From Pyrrhosoma nymphula (Eukaryota; Arthropoda; Insecta; Odonata; Coenagrionidae), in the NCBI GenBank assembly GCA_963573305.1, contig OY754327.1, positions 183,218,386-183,282,385 of the forward strand: a stretch of DNA of 64,000 nucleotides, read 5' to 3'. The notes under the pieces were generated by a model that was not told where the DNA came from, ran no database searches, and saw only the letters and a program-made list of their open reading frames with translations. The position numbers and the translations under genes are program-made. Shown here piece by piece: positions 43,016-55,612 of the stretch (its first letter is position 1; each line of letters begins with the position of its first letter).

Positions 43016-43397
43016 ATAAAAATGATAATTATTACTATAAAAATAAGAATGTTGAGGGATAGGAAAAAATAGGACATTCAGCAAAGCACAAATGGAGATA
43101 GAAGATAATGAAAGGTGAGATAAGAATGCAATATAAGGAAAACAGAGGGAGACCATACTAGGCCATCAATGAAAAAGTAATTTCACTCAGGAACCACTAA
43201 CAAACCTATCAAAATTGGAACTGATTGTTAATTTATCCATAATCACTAATTTGATAAATCCTAATAACCATTGCAAACTCTTATTAACATTCGATGTTTC
43301 CCATGTTAGTAGCTAACACACTCAAGATGATTAGAAATGCTCTAAAGAAACAAAAGGTGAATGGAAGAACTCTTTTATAATTAAATCATGAACTTAC

Positions 43398-43475
43398 TCT
43401 GGTATTTGGCACCTCAGAATCACAACGCATTTCCTCATGGTCTTTGACTTGCTTCTTGTTGAGTAGAATCCAGTC
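43398..43475 (-). CDS. LRR membrane protein, exon (C-terminal cap, part 2)
   Basis: 78-nt exon with acceptor ...cttttag and donor gtaagt. It encodes DWILLNKKQVKDHEEMRCDS plus EVPNTR. With the CDC of the preceding exon and the C of the last exon it supplies the W and third cysteine of an LRRCT cap. Both ends are phase 0. Confidence 0.75.
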
Positions 43476-44639
43476 CTAAAAGTTAAGAAGGGAACAAAAT
43501 ACAATTTCTTCCAATCCAATTGCTCTCCATGTCTCCCTGATCTGAACTTGATATCTTAGGACAAAAGGATCAAGTTATGTATCATGCACGTTTTGGTATA
43601 CTTGAAGTGAATGTTTCTAAAAGTGTTCCCAGTTTGAATTACAAATGCAATAGAGAACCACTAGGGGAACACAAGTGGAGTGTTGATAGCAATCGACAAC
43701 TGCCATGTCACATTCTGTGTTAGTAAAGCACTCGCAAACTCAAACCTCTCTTAAGTGTCACGCCTCTTTCACCTTTCTAAGCTGTCATCCAGGTAAATTT
43801 ACTTATACAACTTCAGAAAATGATTCAAAAGTGGGATTTATACATTCAATTGGTTCTTTTTTGGGACACAATCACTTTTTATAATCCAAAAGATGTATCA
43901 CAATAATCATTTTCTCCAGGTTCACAGTGGACATTGAAAAAAATGGTAAGCCCAACAGCACTTGTACTCGCAAAAGAGTTTTACATGGTTCTTGAACCTC
44001 AAACTTAAAGATTTGGATGAGCTTGACATTATATTTTTTAAATGAATGGAAGTTTTCCTGTTTCTAAATTAAAGTTTCTGAGCACATTTTGTTTCAATTA
44101 TCTTTCGGGCACAAAATCTAGTCTTAACACACTGCTTAAAATATCCATTTAGTGCAAAAACATTTGCCGCCTACTCACTACCTACTGATCTCGGTACCTT
44201 CAGCTCAAGGGGGAGCTGGCGAACCCCCCTGTTGCACTAAAATGTTGTAATAGTAACCCATATTTAATGCAATGTGCTTCCATTGTATTAAGTTCATTTG
44301 CAAATAAATATGAGGTCAGTACGGGGGACGAATTACAAAATCTGAATTTTGTCCTCCCAGATCTTCATTCTGCCCCACTGTGAGCCCCTTTCAGAGGCAG
44401 TTTCCCTCCCCCGTGGCATAGGAGATTTTTCAACTGTTCCAGGGTTTCCCGAAAGGCAGCCATCCCCACACATTTCAGGCCTGCCTTTCAGCCAAGATAT
44501 TTGAAAAGGTAGCCGGGAATGGCTTGGCAGAGCCAAAGGGAGGAAGATAGAACTGGCAATGAGTAGCCCGGCATATATCGGATGGTGGCGGAAACGAAAG
44601 AAGTATATGGAACATGAGCCGAGCCACTTGTAGATGTGC

Positions 44640-44747
44640 AAGCGCTATGAGTTTCCCTGACAAGACATGAAAATCCCTGACATTTCCCTGACAGCCAACC
44701 TCTTTTACCTGACATTTCCCTCACTTCCCTGACATGTGGCCACCCTG
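44640..44747 (+). mobile_element. hAT-like right terminus, second copy
   Basis: ccctgacatttccctgac repeats lead to ...gtgGCCACCCTG at 44747, the same terminus type as 41995. No left partner found nearby. Confidence 0.45.
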
Positions 44748-44822
44748 TAATGGGAGAAATAACGATTTCAAAGATTAAGACTCTACCCTACCTTTACATT
44801 TTTCCTGCGCCACTTTTGTGAT

Positions 44823-45260
44823 GTGCAATCCAGATCTTTTCAAATGAACCACCGAATAGCATCAACACAACACATGAGGAAAAGTAAACAGCCAAACAGC
44901 CAGTATACCTACTCTCACTCCCAGACAGGTCCACACCACTCTGCCTCTGTCATTTACAATAATCTACCAATTCATATTAAATCTGCACCCTCCAAAAATA
45001 TATTTACCAGGAGGTTAAAAACCTTTTTAGTTAGATCTGGCTTTTATAGCACTCAAGAGTTTATCATGGACTAAAGTGCATAATCCCTGTATATATGTTC
45101 GCTATTTTGTGATATTATTTGTAACATAGTACTATGCATTATATTTCTCTTGTATTAAGTGACATTATTTGCATTATTATTGACATGCAGATGATCCTAG
45201 TTTTGTTTGACGGGTCCTATGTTAACATTTGTAAAACCGCACTGAGGATCAATAATGTAT
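44823..45260 (+). pseudogene. LINE C-terminus and 3' UTR (CR1/L2-like)
   Basis: The 83-codon frame ends with SASVIYNNLPIHIKSAPSKN, then F..RLKTFLVRSGFYSTQEF, which is the usual C-terminus of CR1/L2-group LINE reverse transcriptases (iyN.LP..ik...s...Fk..Lk.fL....fYs..eF). The following ~190 bp with tttgacgggtcc and gaggatcaataatgta resembles their 3' UTR. The upstream RT is absent: a 5'-truncated copy. Confidence 0.65.
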
Positions 45261-45598
45261 TTGCATTAGTAAATGTAGAATTCTTTTTCTTCGTTTAAAA
45301 TGATTTCGACTGCCCACTTCAGGTACATTCATTTTCCACATTGCATTGTCTACTGAAGTTTGCAACCGAGTGGAATTTATCAGATCAGGATTTTATCAGA
45401 TCCTTAACTCTATGAGTTTCCCAAGCTTCCTCACATTAAACATCAAGAAAATAGCTATTATTGCTGGTATTGATGTCTCTTTTTTGTTCCACAATGCTTA
45501 TCATTTTTTCATTGCTGATTTTTCCACACTTCCTTTTCTTGGATTATTCAATGAAGGGCAAAGCCCATGAGTAAATTGGACCGATACAACTGCTGCTA

Positions 45599-46104
45599 TT
45601 GTCCATTAAAAAATCGAGTCCCTCGAGTTTAGGAAGCTGTATCTTCAAGTAGGGTTAACGGATTTTTACGAAATAAAAACCATGTGATAGAATGATCATT
45701 CTTACATTTATCGATGCATGTTGAAAAATTTTCCTTTACTCATCTGCCCTTATACGATATTTTATTTGAAAAAAGTCACTATTTGCGGCGCTCAAAATCC
45801 CATTTCCCAGCTTAATGTTATCACTGTTCTCTTAACATCAGACATAGAAACTGTTCTGATGTAAGTTAGCTTACCATGTTATTAACATAATTAAAAAAAT
45901 AAATAGTTTATAAGTGGAATTTTACACGAGCTGGTGTAAAAGTTGTTAACCTCCGCGAATTTCAAAACTAATGATGCGATTGAAATTTGAGGTACACTGT
46001 TGTGATGCGCGGTAACGCCAGCATTGCAAATATGTACATAACAAATAGTAAAAATTACTGGTATTCTCAACAACGATTTTTATTTATATCTATTTTCACG
46101 TGCC
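45599..46104 (+). repeat. Left arm of the long TIR
   Basis: 506 bp, mirrored by 48437-48947. Examples of identical blocks: gaagctgtatcttcaagtag, accatgtgatagaatgatc, aaaaatcgttgttgagaata (complement). Differences are substitutions and small indels. Confidence 0.9.
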
Positions 46105-46504
46105 AAGAAAGCACGACCCGCTACTGAAGGAGCACCGATGGATCGTAAGGGGAAGGTAGGGGAAATCGTCCATAGCCATCCGCTGTTGCCGCTCCATAGT
46201 GAGATATCGTTACTTACAAATTCGTTACTTTTAAACTCTTGGGGGCCATTCAAGTATTATGTATGATGATTCTTTCTATTTTTCGACCCCCCTCGCCCTA
46301 TGTAAGACAATGTTAGATTTTGGCAACCCCCCTCCCTCCTCTTTCAATCTTACGTAAGAGGATAGTTAGAAAGAAATATGCATCTACTCTTCGTTAAATG
46401 CTCATTTTCTGTGGTTTCGGCTCTCGATAGAAACCACCTTATAGCTTTGAGCACTTGATTTCGGATAATTGTGTGGTGTTGGAGTACTACATTTTTCAAC
46501 ATTA

Positions 46505-46700
46505 ACATCTACATATACAAAATATCCTGCAAGCCACCTCAGGTGTGGCAGGGGGTGAGTAGTCACCAATATGCATTACACTATGCCCTTAAGTTAGTGC
46601 ATCTATGGCTAATTATGCATCAGCATAAATCGCTAATGCGTGTCACGAGGCGAAGCCTCACAAGTATGCACTACTCTACAGACATGCTACCAATGGAGAG
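46505..46700 (+). repeat. Dispersed repeat C, copy 3
   Basis: acatctacatatac, ctgcaagccacctcaggtg, taatgcgtgtcacgaggcga and atgctaccaatg recur, reverse-complemented, at 12960-13205. This copy interrupts the 5' part of the Tc1-like element. Confidence 0.7.
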
Positions 46701-46869
46701 AGACCGATAATGTATATTGCAACCACACAAATGGACAGAGACTCAAGAGTAATGCATTTGATTGAAAGAGGCATGCATTAAGAATGAAGTAACACCACAG
46801 ATGATGGAGTTTTGAAATATTACAGGCTATTTGGCAAATTAAAAAAATCTCTTATTCGAAACCGCACTT

Positions 46870-48009
46870 TAATTACTCCTGTGATACAAAGCAATGATGG
46901 ACCAACTCTTCAAAGTATGAAGTACAAGTTGGTTGAGTCTGTGTCCGAATGCCCGGATTTCTCCTTGCCTAAGCTCCGGTCTGTGATGCAGAGTTTGGGG
47001 TTCAGAAATTATGTAAAAAGCTAATGATGATGGAGTCTATAAAAATTGCTGCCACTCATCATAATTTTCTCCATAGAATTAAAAAGCTGAGGGACAGTGG
47101 ATATAAAATATTTTACGCTCCAAGCATCATACTTTGAAATATAGAAAACATTGTAGACTCTTCCCAGCTTGGGTATAATATCTACCGGGGGCGCATACCG
47201 GGGGTGAATAGCTGGTGCGGTGGTTTTAAGACCCCCTCAAGAGCCGGGAAACGAACCATCATTTTGCACATTGGTAGTGACGATGGCTTCCTAGAGGGTG
47301 GCGAACTATGTTTTGTGGGAAAAAGGGATGGTGATGACTACCATTCTGAGATGAATGCCAGACACTTCGAGGAGTGGTTTCGTAACGTTTTGTCATTGCT
47401 TCCTCCCAGATCCGCTGTAGTCTTTGACCAGGCACCGTATCACGCGATGATGGATCCAGAGGCAAAAAATACTTCGATGTCTTGAAAGAAGGCCGATATC
47501 ATCGCGTGGCTAGTAAGAAAAAAATCTGTTTATCAGAGAATGCACCTAATTTTGAGTGCTTTACAAAAGCGACTTTGATTAATCACGGTAGGCAATATTT
47601 TGTTCCGACAGAGAGGAAGCTGGAAAAGATTGTGAAAGAACTCAGGAAGTACGTAAATTTAATTTGGACACCGGGGGCTCACTGCGAGCTGAATTCCATC
47701 GAACTAATTTGGGCTTACGTTAAAAATGAAGCTAAGGTGAACCTTGCGACTACCGCTGAAAAAGGGAACAGTGTCAACAAAACCCATCAATTGTGCCTGG
47801 AGGCTCTACAATCTGTGACGTCAAACTTGTGGAGGAATGTAGACAACACGTCAAAAAGATAGAAGATGATTATAGGAAAAAAGATCATCTCCTTGATGAA
47901 TTAAGTGATGACCAGAGGGTCATAGTCCATTAACTCTGACTTCTTAGACTATGACTCCGATTCAGACTTGAGCGACGATGAATCACAGTCGAATTGCGAT
48001 TCCGATTGA
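46870..48009 (+). pseudogene. Decayed Tc1-like DDE transposase
   Basis: Pieces in order, across frames: ECPDFSLPKLRSVMQSLGF (DNA-binding end), HRIKKLRDSGYKIFY, after which the expected DETW with the first catalytic Asp is replaced by APSII; RAGKRTIILHIGSDDGFLEG; DDYHSEMNARHFEEWF; VVFDQAPYH (second Asp); then YVNLIWTPGAHCELNSIELI with W following, holding the final Glu; HVKKIEDDYRKKDHLLDEL; and an acidic DSDSDLSDDESQ tail stopping near 48009. At least three frameshifts and stops near 47024 and 47483 make it inactive. The pattern PPYH.eLNpIElIW is typical of this insect transposase group. Confidence 0.75.
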
Positions 48010-48436
48010 AAGAATTTGAGAGGATATTTTGGGACTGGCCAAAGTGTTTGCAAACGCACAAACACTATTTGTAAATAGTGTGTTGTGTAAATGAGTGTAC
48101 TTAGTGTAAATTGATTTATAATGAACTGGTGGTATTAACCACTAAAAACATTTTTAAAGCAGCCTACGGTGGTCCAAAGCCCACTTGAAAAATGATGATA
48201 GGAAATAATTATACTTTATTATTTAACTGCCTTCCGAATTCTGATCAAAGAGAGTCATCAGAATTCATCCTATCATTAAATTGTTATCCGAACTCCGAAC
48301 AGACTCATACATTGTTATGCATTCAACTTCGCCCTCTCCGGCAGAGTAGTGCTACGCGTATCAAATGGCAACGTCGCTTGTCCCTTTCCCTCTACTCCTC
48401 CGACGAAGTCGTCCTCTACCGATCAACAACCGGTTT

Positions 48437-48947
48437 GGCGCGTGAAAATAGATATAAATAAAAATCGTTGTTGAGAATACCAGTAATTTTTACTGTTTGT
48501 TATGTACAAATTTGCAATGCTGGCATTACCGCGCGTCACAACAGTATACCTCAAATTTCAATCGCATCATTAGTTTTGAAATAAGCGGAGGTTAACAACT
48601 TTTACACCAGCTCATATAAAACTCCACTTATAAACAATTAATTTTTTTATTACGTTAATAACATGGTAAGCTAACTTTCATCAGAATTTCCAGTTTCTAT
48701 GTCTGATATTAAGAGAACAGTGATAACATAAAGCTGGGAAATCAGATTTTGAGCGCCACAAATAGTGACTTTTTTCAAATAAAATATCGTATAAGGGCAT
48801 ATAAGTAAAGGAAAATTTTTCAACATGCATCGATAAACGTAGGAATGATCATTCTATCACATGGTTTTTATTTCGTAAAAATCCGTTAACCCTACTTGAA
48901 GATACAGCTTCCTAAACTCGAGGGACTTGACTTTTTTTAATGGACAA
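48437..48947 (-). repeat. Right arm of the long TIR
   Basis: Inverted homologue of 45599-46104, with its inner edge at ggcgcgtgaaaatag and outer edge at ttaatggacaa. Confidence 0.9.
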
Positions 48948-49238
48948 TAGGTACTGCTCACGACAGGGACTTTGTGCTGGAAGAAAACAGACTCCCAAAT
49001 GAGAGTATTTGAAGACCGTGGGAACAAGACAGAACCACTCAGAGGGTGCCAAGAGCAATGAATAGATCTCAATAGCAAAAGAACTTAATTATTCCACATT
49101 GTAGTAGAATGGTGCACTTCATGCACCAGCCTACCAAGCAAAGGGTTCAAGGGATTTGAATAAAACTCCATGTTTCCCTTTAAATAATGCCATATCCCAT
49201 ATTATGAAATAATATACAAAAATATAATTACAACTCAC

Positions 49239-49352
49239 CTTCAGACCACTATAAGTATTGCAGTCACAATGATATTCATTTTTCCCCAATTTCAAATACC
49301 GGATGACCTGGGAATCTTCACTGAAGATTCTATTGAGTAGGTACATCGGAAG
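49239..49352 (-). CDS. LRR membrane protein, exon (last LRR and C-cap start)
   Basis: 114-nt exon, acceptor ...ttcttccaccag, donor gtgagt. Reading LPMYLLNRIFSEDSQV, then YLKLGKNEYHCDCN and TYSGLK. LKLGKNEYHCDC is the start of an LRRCT cap (L.L..N...CdC). Phase 0 on both sides. Confidence 0.8.
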
Positions 49353-49699
49353 CTGGTGGAAGAAAAAAGTAAAAGATATTTTAGGCAAGTGAAAGGCAAG
49401 AAAATTCTAACACTGGCTAAAAATTTAGCAACCATAAAAAATTCAGTTAATGTACATTAATGTAATTGATAACAAGACTGTTTACAAGAATGGATATCGC
49501 AAAAATTGATGCCACTCATTATGAGGCCCTGATTATTAATCATCCGAATAGCTTAGGAATGCCATTTCTCTTGATTGTTTTAATTTAGTTCAATTTAATG
49601 AATGTCAGTTCACGATGGGAAGAGAGCCGTCTAGCTGGTGCAACAGTATCACTTTTGATGCCATATCTCCACTTGCATGTGATAGGATAATCAAACTAC

Positions 49700-50115
49700 C
49701 AGTTTAAGAAATTAGTTACCAATGACTAACTTTTTTGTATCAAATACAAATTTCGTACCTCCCATGGTAAAAAAGTTATTCCCAAAAGTAATTCTTTAAA
49801 GAATAAAATTTTTTATAATTTCGATTACCAACTTGACAATTGGAAGCCATAACCATACCTGTCGGCAGGAAAAGTAACATGAAGATCTTAAAAAATAACA
49901 TGGACCATTTTACTTTAAATCATAGGTGTAACACTGCTTTTTAGCGCTTTCATGTTAACTGTAGGATGATTCTCACTACATGTTTCCGTTGCCATATCTC
50001 GGTAACTAAGGAGTTGCGACCCCATGTTTATAGGACAAAAGATGCATAAGATTGTCTTCCCTGCCTCCTCCTGAAATATGTACACTTCCCCATTAACACC
50101 CTGTGTATAATATAA
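49700..50115 (+). repeat. Dispersed repeat D, copy 2 (empty site)
   Basis: Homologous to 42010-43015 without the hAT-like insertion. Ends near ccctgtgtataat, like the caccctgtata end of copy 1. Confidence 0.7.
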
Positions 50116-50779
50116 CATTAGACTGCTTTGAAAAAGAAAAAAATTGTGAAAATTATGTGTTTATGCAATTTTTTACCACAAGAACGATTCTCACTGGCTT
50201 GTAACTCAATTAAATCAATTAAGTAGTTCAAATAGGTCATATAATTGGTCCAATATATGTATGCACTTGGAAAATGATTAGTTAAATTGTTTTTTTGAAA
50301 ATTTAATCCAACAAATTTCCATAAATTAGTTTTTGTCTAATGAATTTATTTGTGTAGATATTTTCTAGATTTTTGCATGACTGACAGTTACACTAATATT
50401 TTACACCCACACTTAGCACTTTCCAGGAATGTACAGTAGTGTGAACTCTAACAATTACTTAAGTTAATACATAGTTTACACGTATTATGTGATTGTGCCA
50501 GCCTAAATAGTTAATAATAATTCCCAGTTACACATAAAGATATTTCAAAAATTAGCCATAAATGATGCTTTAATATTGAGACACACTTCTTTGAAAGTTT
50601 TCAAATTCTTTCTTTGAATTTCTTAAACACGATTATTTCATAAAAAGTTTTAAAATACCAATGCTGAAAAATTTAAAGTGATAAAACCGAAAGATTTTCC
50701 AATCGATGCAAATGCAGTAATGATAATTCTGTGTGTGCGAATGAACAAGAGCGGGGAAAGCCTGTGCAGCCAGCCCCAA

Positions 50780-51140
50780 CCCCTGCGAGTATCGCACCCA
50801 TCCCTCCATCCTTCCCCTCCCCAAGATGAACGTACCAGAATATTGTGTGTTGTTTAGTGAACCCCCACTCTTTCACGATCCACCCCCTTCCCCAAAGTAC
50901 GAAGAAATGACCACGAGAATCATGTGGTTGCCCAATCAACTTAGAATAAGTAGCGGATCCTCCTCCACTCCACTCCTCACACCTGCCCAAGGTGAAGGAG
51001 GAACCAAAGAGAATAGCTGATTGCCCCATGACCCCCTCCCCCATCCCTTCCCCCCCCCCCTTTCCCTCCTCAAGGTGAAGGAAAAGTCCGCTGGAAGAGA
51101 GTGCCTCACCCCATAATCCCCTTTCCCCCCCCCCTCCCAA
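50780..51140. repeat. C-rich diverged tandem repeat
   Basis: Runs of c(8-12) alternate with ctccccaagatgaa, ctgcccaaggtgaagg and cctcaaggtgaagg, a loosely repeated unit of about 70-130 bp. The 162-codon minus frame across it is glycine-rich low complexity and not a credible gene. Confidence 0.6.
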
Positions 51141-52445
51141 TGGGAGGATATATAAACGCAACTGACATCGAAAAAAGGGGGAGATTCAAAAAAAATTTCA
51201 GAGGGACAGGAGGTGGCAAGCATCACGGAGCACGGAGCGGATCGGGAGCCAAGAAGGGTGTCATCCTGATTTTACTTTATTTGTCCTCGCACACCCACAG
51301 TTTCCTGCTGGAAGCCACGTGATTCTTTTTGAGAGCCCTGAAACTCCCTTCCTCCGGCTTTTTATGTAATCACATACAAATAACCATTCACTGAGCTAAT
51401 GATTAGCAAACTCTGCCATTTTGGAAAACTCTCAGCTCATATTTCACCATATCATATACAATTTGAAAAGCAGGACTGTAAATTAATTTCACCATATGCA
51501 TTGATTCTGCACTTAAGTGAAAAGCCCTTAGTGAGTCGGGGACTGCCCTTCACATTTCACTACATACAAATTTTACAATATGAATCATGTTTCGCTACAC
51601 GGACACTTAACTGTATAATGATACGATGAAGATTGAACTTCATGAAATATTTACATAATTGAATGAATGCAACTTTTGTGTTTTTCACAGTTTTATTTCT
51701 CTTGAGACAACTGGTTTTGCTATTATGCCACCTGCTGAAACAGGACGTCTCCAGAAAAATAAAATAAAAACTTTACATGTTAGTAAAAGTATTTTTGTGC
51801 GAAGGAGACAGTAGTGGCCTCTGATAAAGTGCATTCATTTTAAGTATAAAACGTGAGCATTTTTCTGCTGCTATGTTATTCCTTGTAAACTTTTGCGTTT
51901 CCGGACACAGAAAAAAAAGCTGAAAGAACGATGACAATAAGCCTCAAATAAATATAAAAAATTGTAATCAAACGCATCGATAATCAATTAGAATGAAGTT
52001 GTAAAGGGTTAAAAGATGATATGCTACATTTCTATTTAGTCACTTCAATTTTTATTACCTGACAAATTATGAATGGTCTTAATCACCTCAAATGTCCTAT
52101 AATACTACTATGTACTTACAGAAACTTATGGTCTTTGGAGGGCATGATGGAATCCTCACTCGGTTAAGGTAAACTTTTTTACATAGTAGCATTAATTCCA
52201 CCAAAACTGATATTAGCATTAATTTTTAATCACCATGCTATAAATACCACCAACTCTGATGATAAAGAGAAAGGTTTTACATCAACATCACCAGTAAACT
52301 GTAACACTCAAAATGAATAAAATGAATATTTAAAACAATAAAAAAGAGGCAATATTGGTGATATGATGAAGCAACTTGTGTAAAATTCAATGCAAGGGGA
52401 GACACGGCTAACTGCCACATCAAATGAATCTACTTTCGAACTTAC

Positions 52446-52601
52446 ATTAGTCAGTTTGTTTCCACTGAGAGATAAATGCTGAAAGTTGTTCAGGAAGCCA
52501 GTTCCTTCCAGCCTTTCAATAGAAGTTATTTCATTGTTGTCAGCATAAAAGTCACGAATTTTACTGTAACACTTGCTTCCAAATGCGTCAAGACTAGCTA
52601 T
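52446..52601 (-). CDS. LRR membrane protein, exon (LRRs)
   Basis: 156-nt exon, acceptor ...tttgctttacag, donor gtaagt. Encodes IASLDAFGSKCYSKIRDFYA, then DNNEITSIERLEGTGF and FQHLSLSGNKLTN: two LRRs with the L..N.I and L.L.GN.L patterns. It joins in phase 0 to LNVTNNK upstream, completing one LRR across the junction. Confidence 0.8.
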
Positions 52602-53259
52602 CTGTAAAGCAAATAGACAAAATATTTATATGATTTAAGTTGATGTCCTTTCAGACAGAGCTCCAATTAGTAAAATCATCAAATCAAATCATTTCAATGA
52701 ACTTATTAGAAGACTGCTTAGGAAGCATTTAGGGAAAAGATATGAGTATTAGAAAGAAGTAAGCACTCAATCAGCAAAGTAGGCACTTACTTAGTCATGG
52801 GTACAGATGTGAGTGCTCGGAAAAAATTGAAAACTTCGGGAAGAAAAAAGGTTTTTCCCAATTACATATTTCCCAGTCTTAATTTACATTTTGAGAAATT
52901 CTGAACTGCCTCTAGGTCAAAAACTGGCATTTTTTCCATGAAAAAGGTATGAATATTTAATTTAAATTACCCATAATGACATTTGTGTCTGTCTGCTACA
53001 ATTAAGTATAGTATTTATAAAATTAAATGCAATAGTTGCAACATGGTAAACATAGTACACATATCAAAGAACACACCAGATGTTACAGAAATATGGATTC
53101 CACCTCACCTTTTGCCAAACACCTTTTGGATAACAATCATACGAGCGATTTTATACCCGAAATTTTACACGTTTTTCCCAAAGGCCTGAAAATGGACACA
53201 CTGTAACAATTAGAAATTATAGACAGTCAAAACACCTTTGCAATGAATTATTATTTCTT

Positions 53260-53500
53260 CATCCCTCCCCCCTCCTTTCAGAAAAAATCAATCTTTCCTG
53301 CCTCACCAGCCCTTAATCATCGTGCCTTTCATTTTTCCTCCCATCAACCCTGCCCCAATATCTGGTTTTCCCCCCCTCCTCCTCCGTAACTACAACAACA
53401 ATAACAAACTCATGTATATTATACTTTGTAAACCTGAAGATGTCGTAAAGCGGCGAAACGCATCGTGCAATAATAAAAAGCTGTAGAAAAGTACTAAGTT
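53260..53500 (+). mobile_element. Penelope-like 3' end with hammerhead-like motif
   Basis: A C/T-rich tract (ccctcccccctcctt, accctgcccc) leads, as in the 6.8-7.1 kb Penelope element, to a hammerhead-like motif: CUGAAGA at 53434-53440, extra U, GUCG / CGGC stem II, GAAA at 53455-53458. Here stem III (ACGCAUCGU with a loop) leaves G as cleavage-site base, which is not allowed, so it is probably inactive. Assignment to Penelope rests on this layout only. Confidence 0.45.
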
Positions 53501-54973
53501 AATTATGAGTATAAGTATAGACAGATAAATTGTTTCAGTTGAATTCATCCCAAACATCATTGAGTTGCAATCAGCTATCCATAACAGTTAGTAATTATGA
53601 CATTTGTCACACATAATAACTGTTCTAGATAAATGATGGTGTGGTGGGGAGTTGGAGGAGGCTATTGATTTGATTTGATTAATTTCATTTATTTTAAATA
53701 TTCAAAAACAGCTGATGTCAGCCTTTACATTGAATACTTTCAACGAAGAATTTCTTTTTTTAATTTCATGGCGTACTTCCCGCTGTACCCACAGGATCAA
53801 ATACAACTTTTGACGTCAATAACAGTTGCATTTCATCGGAATCATAAGAGTAAATCGCGAGTCATTGCCGTAAGGGTAGAACAACAATAGACACCTAAAT
53901 TGAATTTGCCATTTCCTTAGGATAAGATTTGCCATTTTATCAAAGTTAAAGAGAAGCGTTTGAGGAACAGAATATTTATTAGACTCAGTCATACAACGTG
54001 CGTAAGCCCATCTATTCCGCTAATCAACGATACATTTTCATCTGCTAAAACAATGCGATCCTCAAATTCTCCAATATATTGACCACTGACAATCGATTAC
54101 CGATGACCACAGATGAAGTTAGCTGCAGAATTTCATGTTTTGATGTGATTCCGAAATACTTTCAAAGGGATGCACCCTATAAGTAAATATTTATAAGGTT
54201 TACAAAGGTTTTATTTCTATTAATTTTGGTTATCTAAACCATACATTTTCAATGTGTATGCACTTCACAGAATGGCATAAAAAAGAAAGCAATTCACTCT
54301 GGAGCAGAAATTATAATTGTTAAAGATGTTGACGGTGGGATGAAGATGATGATTGAAAAGAAACAAGGATTGCATGGTTTGTTCTAAAAGAAAAGTAGCC
54401 GGAGGAAGAAGAAAGACAATTTACTTTTGTGAAACTTGTGAAAACAAACCAGGACTTCATGCGGGAGAATGTTTTAGAAAATACCATTGTTTGGAAAAAT
54501 TTAAAGATTAATAAACATATGTATACAGTAAGTCCTCGACTTACGAACATCCTACTTACGAACTTTCAAAGATACGAACATTCATATCCAATCGAAAAAT
54601 TCAAACGTGTGAAGGAATTTCAAATTTGACGCCACCGGATAAGTTATTTGTCCGTTGCAGCTGGTGGTGCGGCGTGAAGCAACTCGCGGATTGGTACTAC
54701 TCCTCTTTGCCGTGACGAATTTTAACAATATTATCTCGATATATCAATTTGCGATGTTTATTGTTTACTTGCGTCGTAAATTTTTATGGATGATTGGGAA
54801 GTAAGACGAAAGCCGAAAGATGCCCTGCAAGTAGTGATACGAGGGCAAACTTAAAAGTAAGGTCTCCAATTTTTTTTCACAGAAAATGACAATTATTCAC
54901 ATTGTTGGATACATCGTTGGAATGGTCATGGCTTCAGCTATTTTTCGATGTAGTCACCCTGGCGGTCGATGAC

Positions 54974-55612
54974 TTACCTCATCCGCACGATGAACTTTTG
55001 TACACCGTCGTCATACCAGCTTCCGTCCACGTTGTGAAGATAGGCGTTGACCTCTTGCAGCTCGTCATCCGTCGCGATTTTCATCTCTCCTAGGTGTTTC
55101 TTCAGGGCAAGGAACATGTGAAAATTACTGGGTACGACGTCGGGGCTATACGGAGGGTGCCCGATCACTTCCCACCCAAACTTCGAGATCAGCTCCTGCT
55201 TCTGATTAGCCGTATGCGGGCGCGCGTTGTCGTGATAAAATGAGACCCCCTTCGTCAGCATTCCTGATCGTTTGTTCTTGATGGCGCGCTGAAGCTTTTG
55301 TAGTGTGTGGCAGTATCTTTCCTTATTGATAGTGGTTCCATGGGGCATGAAATCCACCAAAAATACTCCCTTTCGGTCCCAAAACACTGTTTCCATGACC
55401 TTCCTGGCTGACAGTGTTTGTTTGACCTTTTTCGGTTTTGGAGACGCCGGGTGGCGCCATTGTTTAGACTGTTGCTTCGTCTCGGGGGTATAGTGGTGAA
55501 CCCATGTTTCATCACCCGTTACGATAAGGTTAAAAAAACGGCGCACAACTTCTTCCGCACATTCCACGCGTTGCCTCTTGTGGTCCAGGAATGCTGACGA
55601 AGGGGGTCTCAT
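54974..55612 (-). pseudogene. mariner transposase, partial (left arm)
   Basis: The frame shows DHKRQRVECAEE, VTGDETWVHHYTPE (first Asp), FWDRKGVFLVDF, YHDNARPHTA (second Asp), HPPYSPDVVPSNFHMF (third Asp, DD34D pattern) and ends IVRMR. The N-terminal HTH part of about 130 residues is missing. All three catalytic Asp are retained, but without the DNA-binding part it cannot be a normal transposase. Confidence 0.85.

Larger units (their letters stand above)
36776..43397 (-). other. LRR gene intron 4, TE-filled
   Basis: About 6.6 kb between the last two exons. It contains hAT-like termini (37174, 41995), dispersed repeat C (37678-37735), a 68-bp tandem repeat (39960-40163), an AT-rich low-complexity run (39290-39490), unassigned ORFs (40003-40248, 40567-41144) and the 42412-42907 hAT-like element. 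Confidence 0.6.
45599..48947 (+). mobile_element. Tc1-like element with ~0.5-kb terminal inverted repeats
   Basis: Outer ends TTGTCCATTAA and TTAATGGACAA are flanked by TA on both sides (45597-45598, 48948-48949), the IS630/Tc1/mariner signature. The inverted arms 45599-46104 and 48437-48947 are homologous over about 500 bp with scattered differences, unusually long for the group. A decayed DDE transposase lies between. Repeat C copy 3 and a MITE-type end were inserted between the left arm and the gene. Confidence 0.85.
43476..49238 (-). other. LRR gene intron 3, TE-filled
   Basis: About 5.8 kb. It contains a hAT-like right end (44747), a LINE C-terminus (44823-45260), the long-TIR Tc1-like element (45599-48947) and, within it, repeat C copy 3 and a GGGGGCCATTCAA terminus. 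Confidence 0.6.
49353..52445 (-). other. LRR gene intron 2
   Basis: About 3.1 kb. Contains repeat D copy 2 (49700-50115) and a polypyrimidine/C-run zone (50780-51140) with diverged short tandem units. No gene seen. Confidence 0.6.

Noticed and set aside
50673..51161. 162-codon minus-strand open frame
   Set aside because: It reads antisense through C-runs and short repeats; glycine-rich low complexity with no domain.
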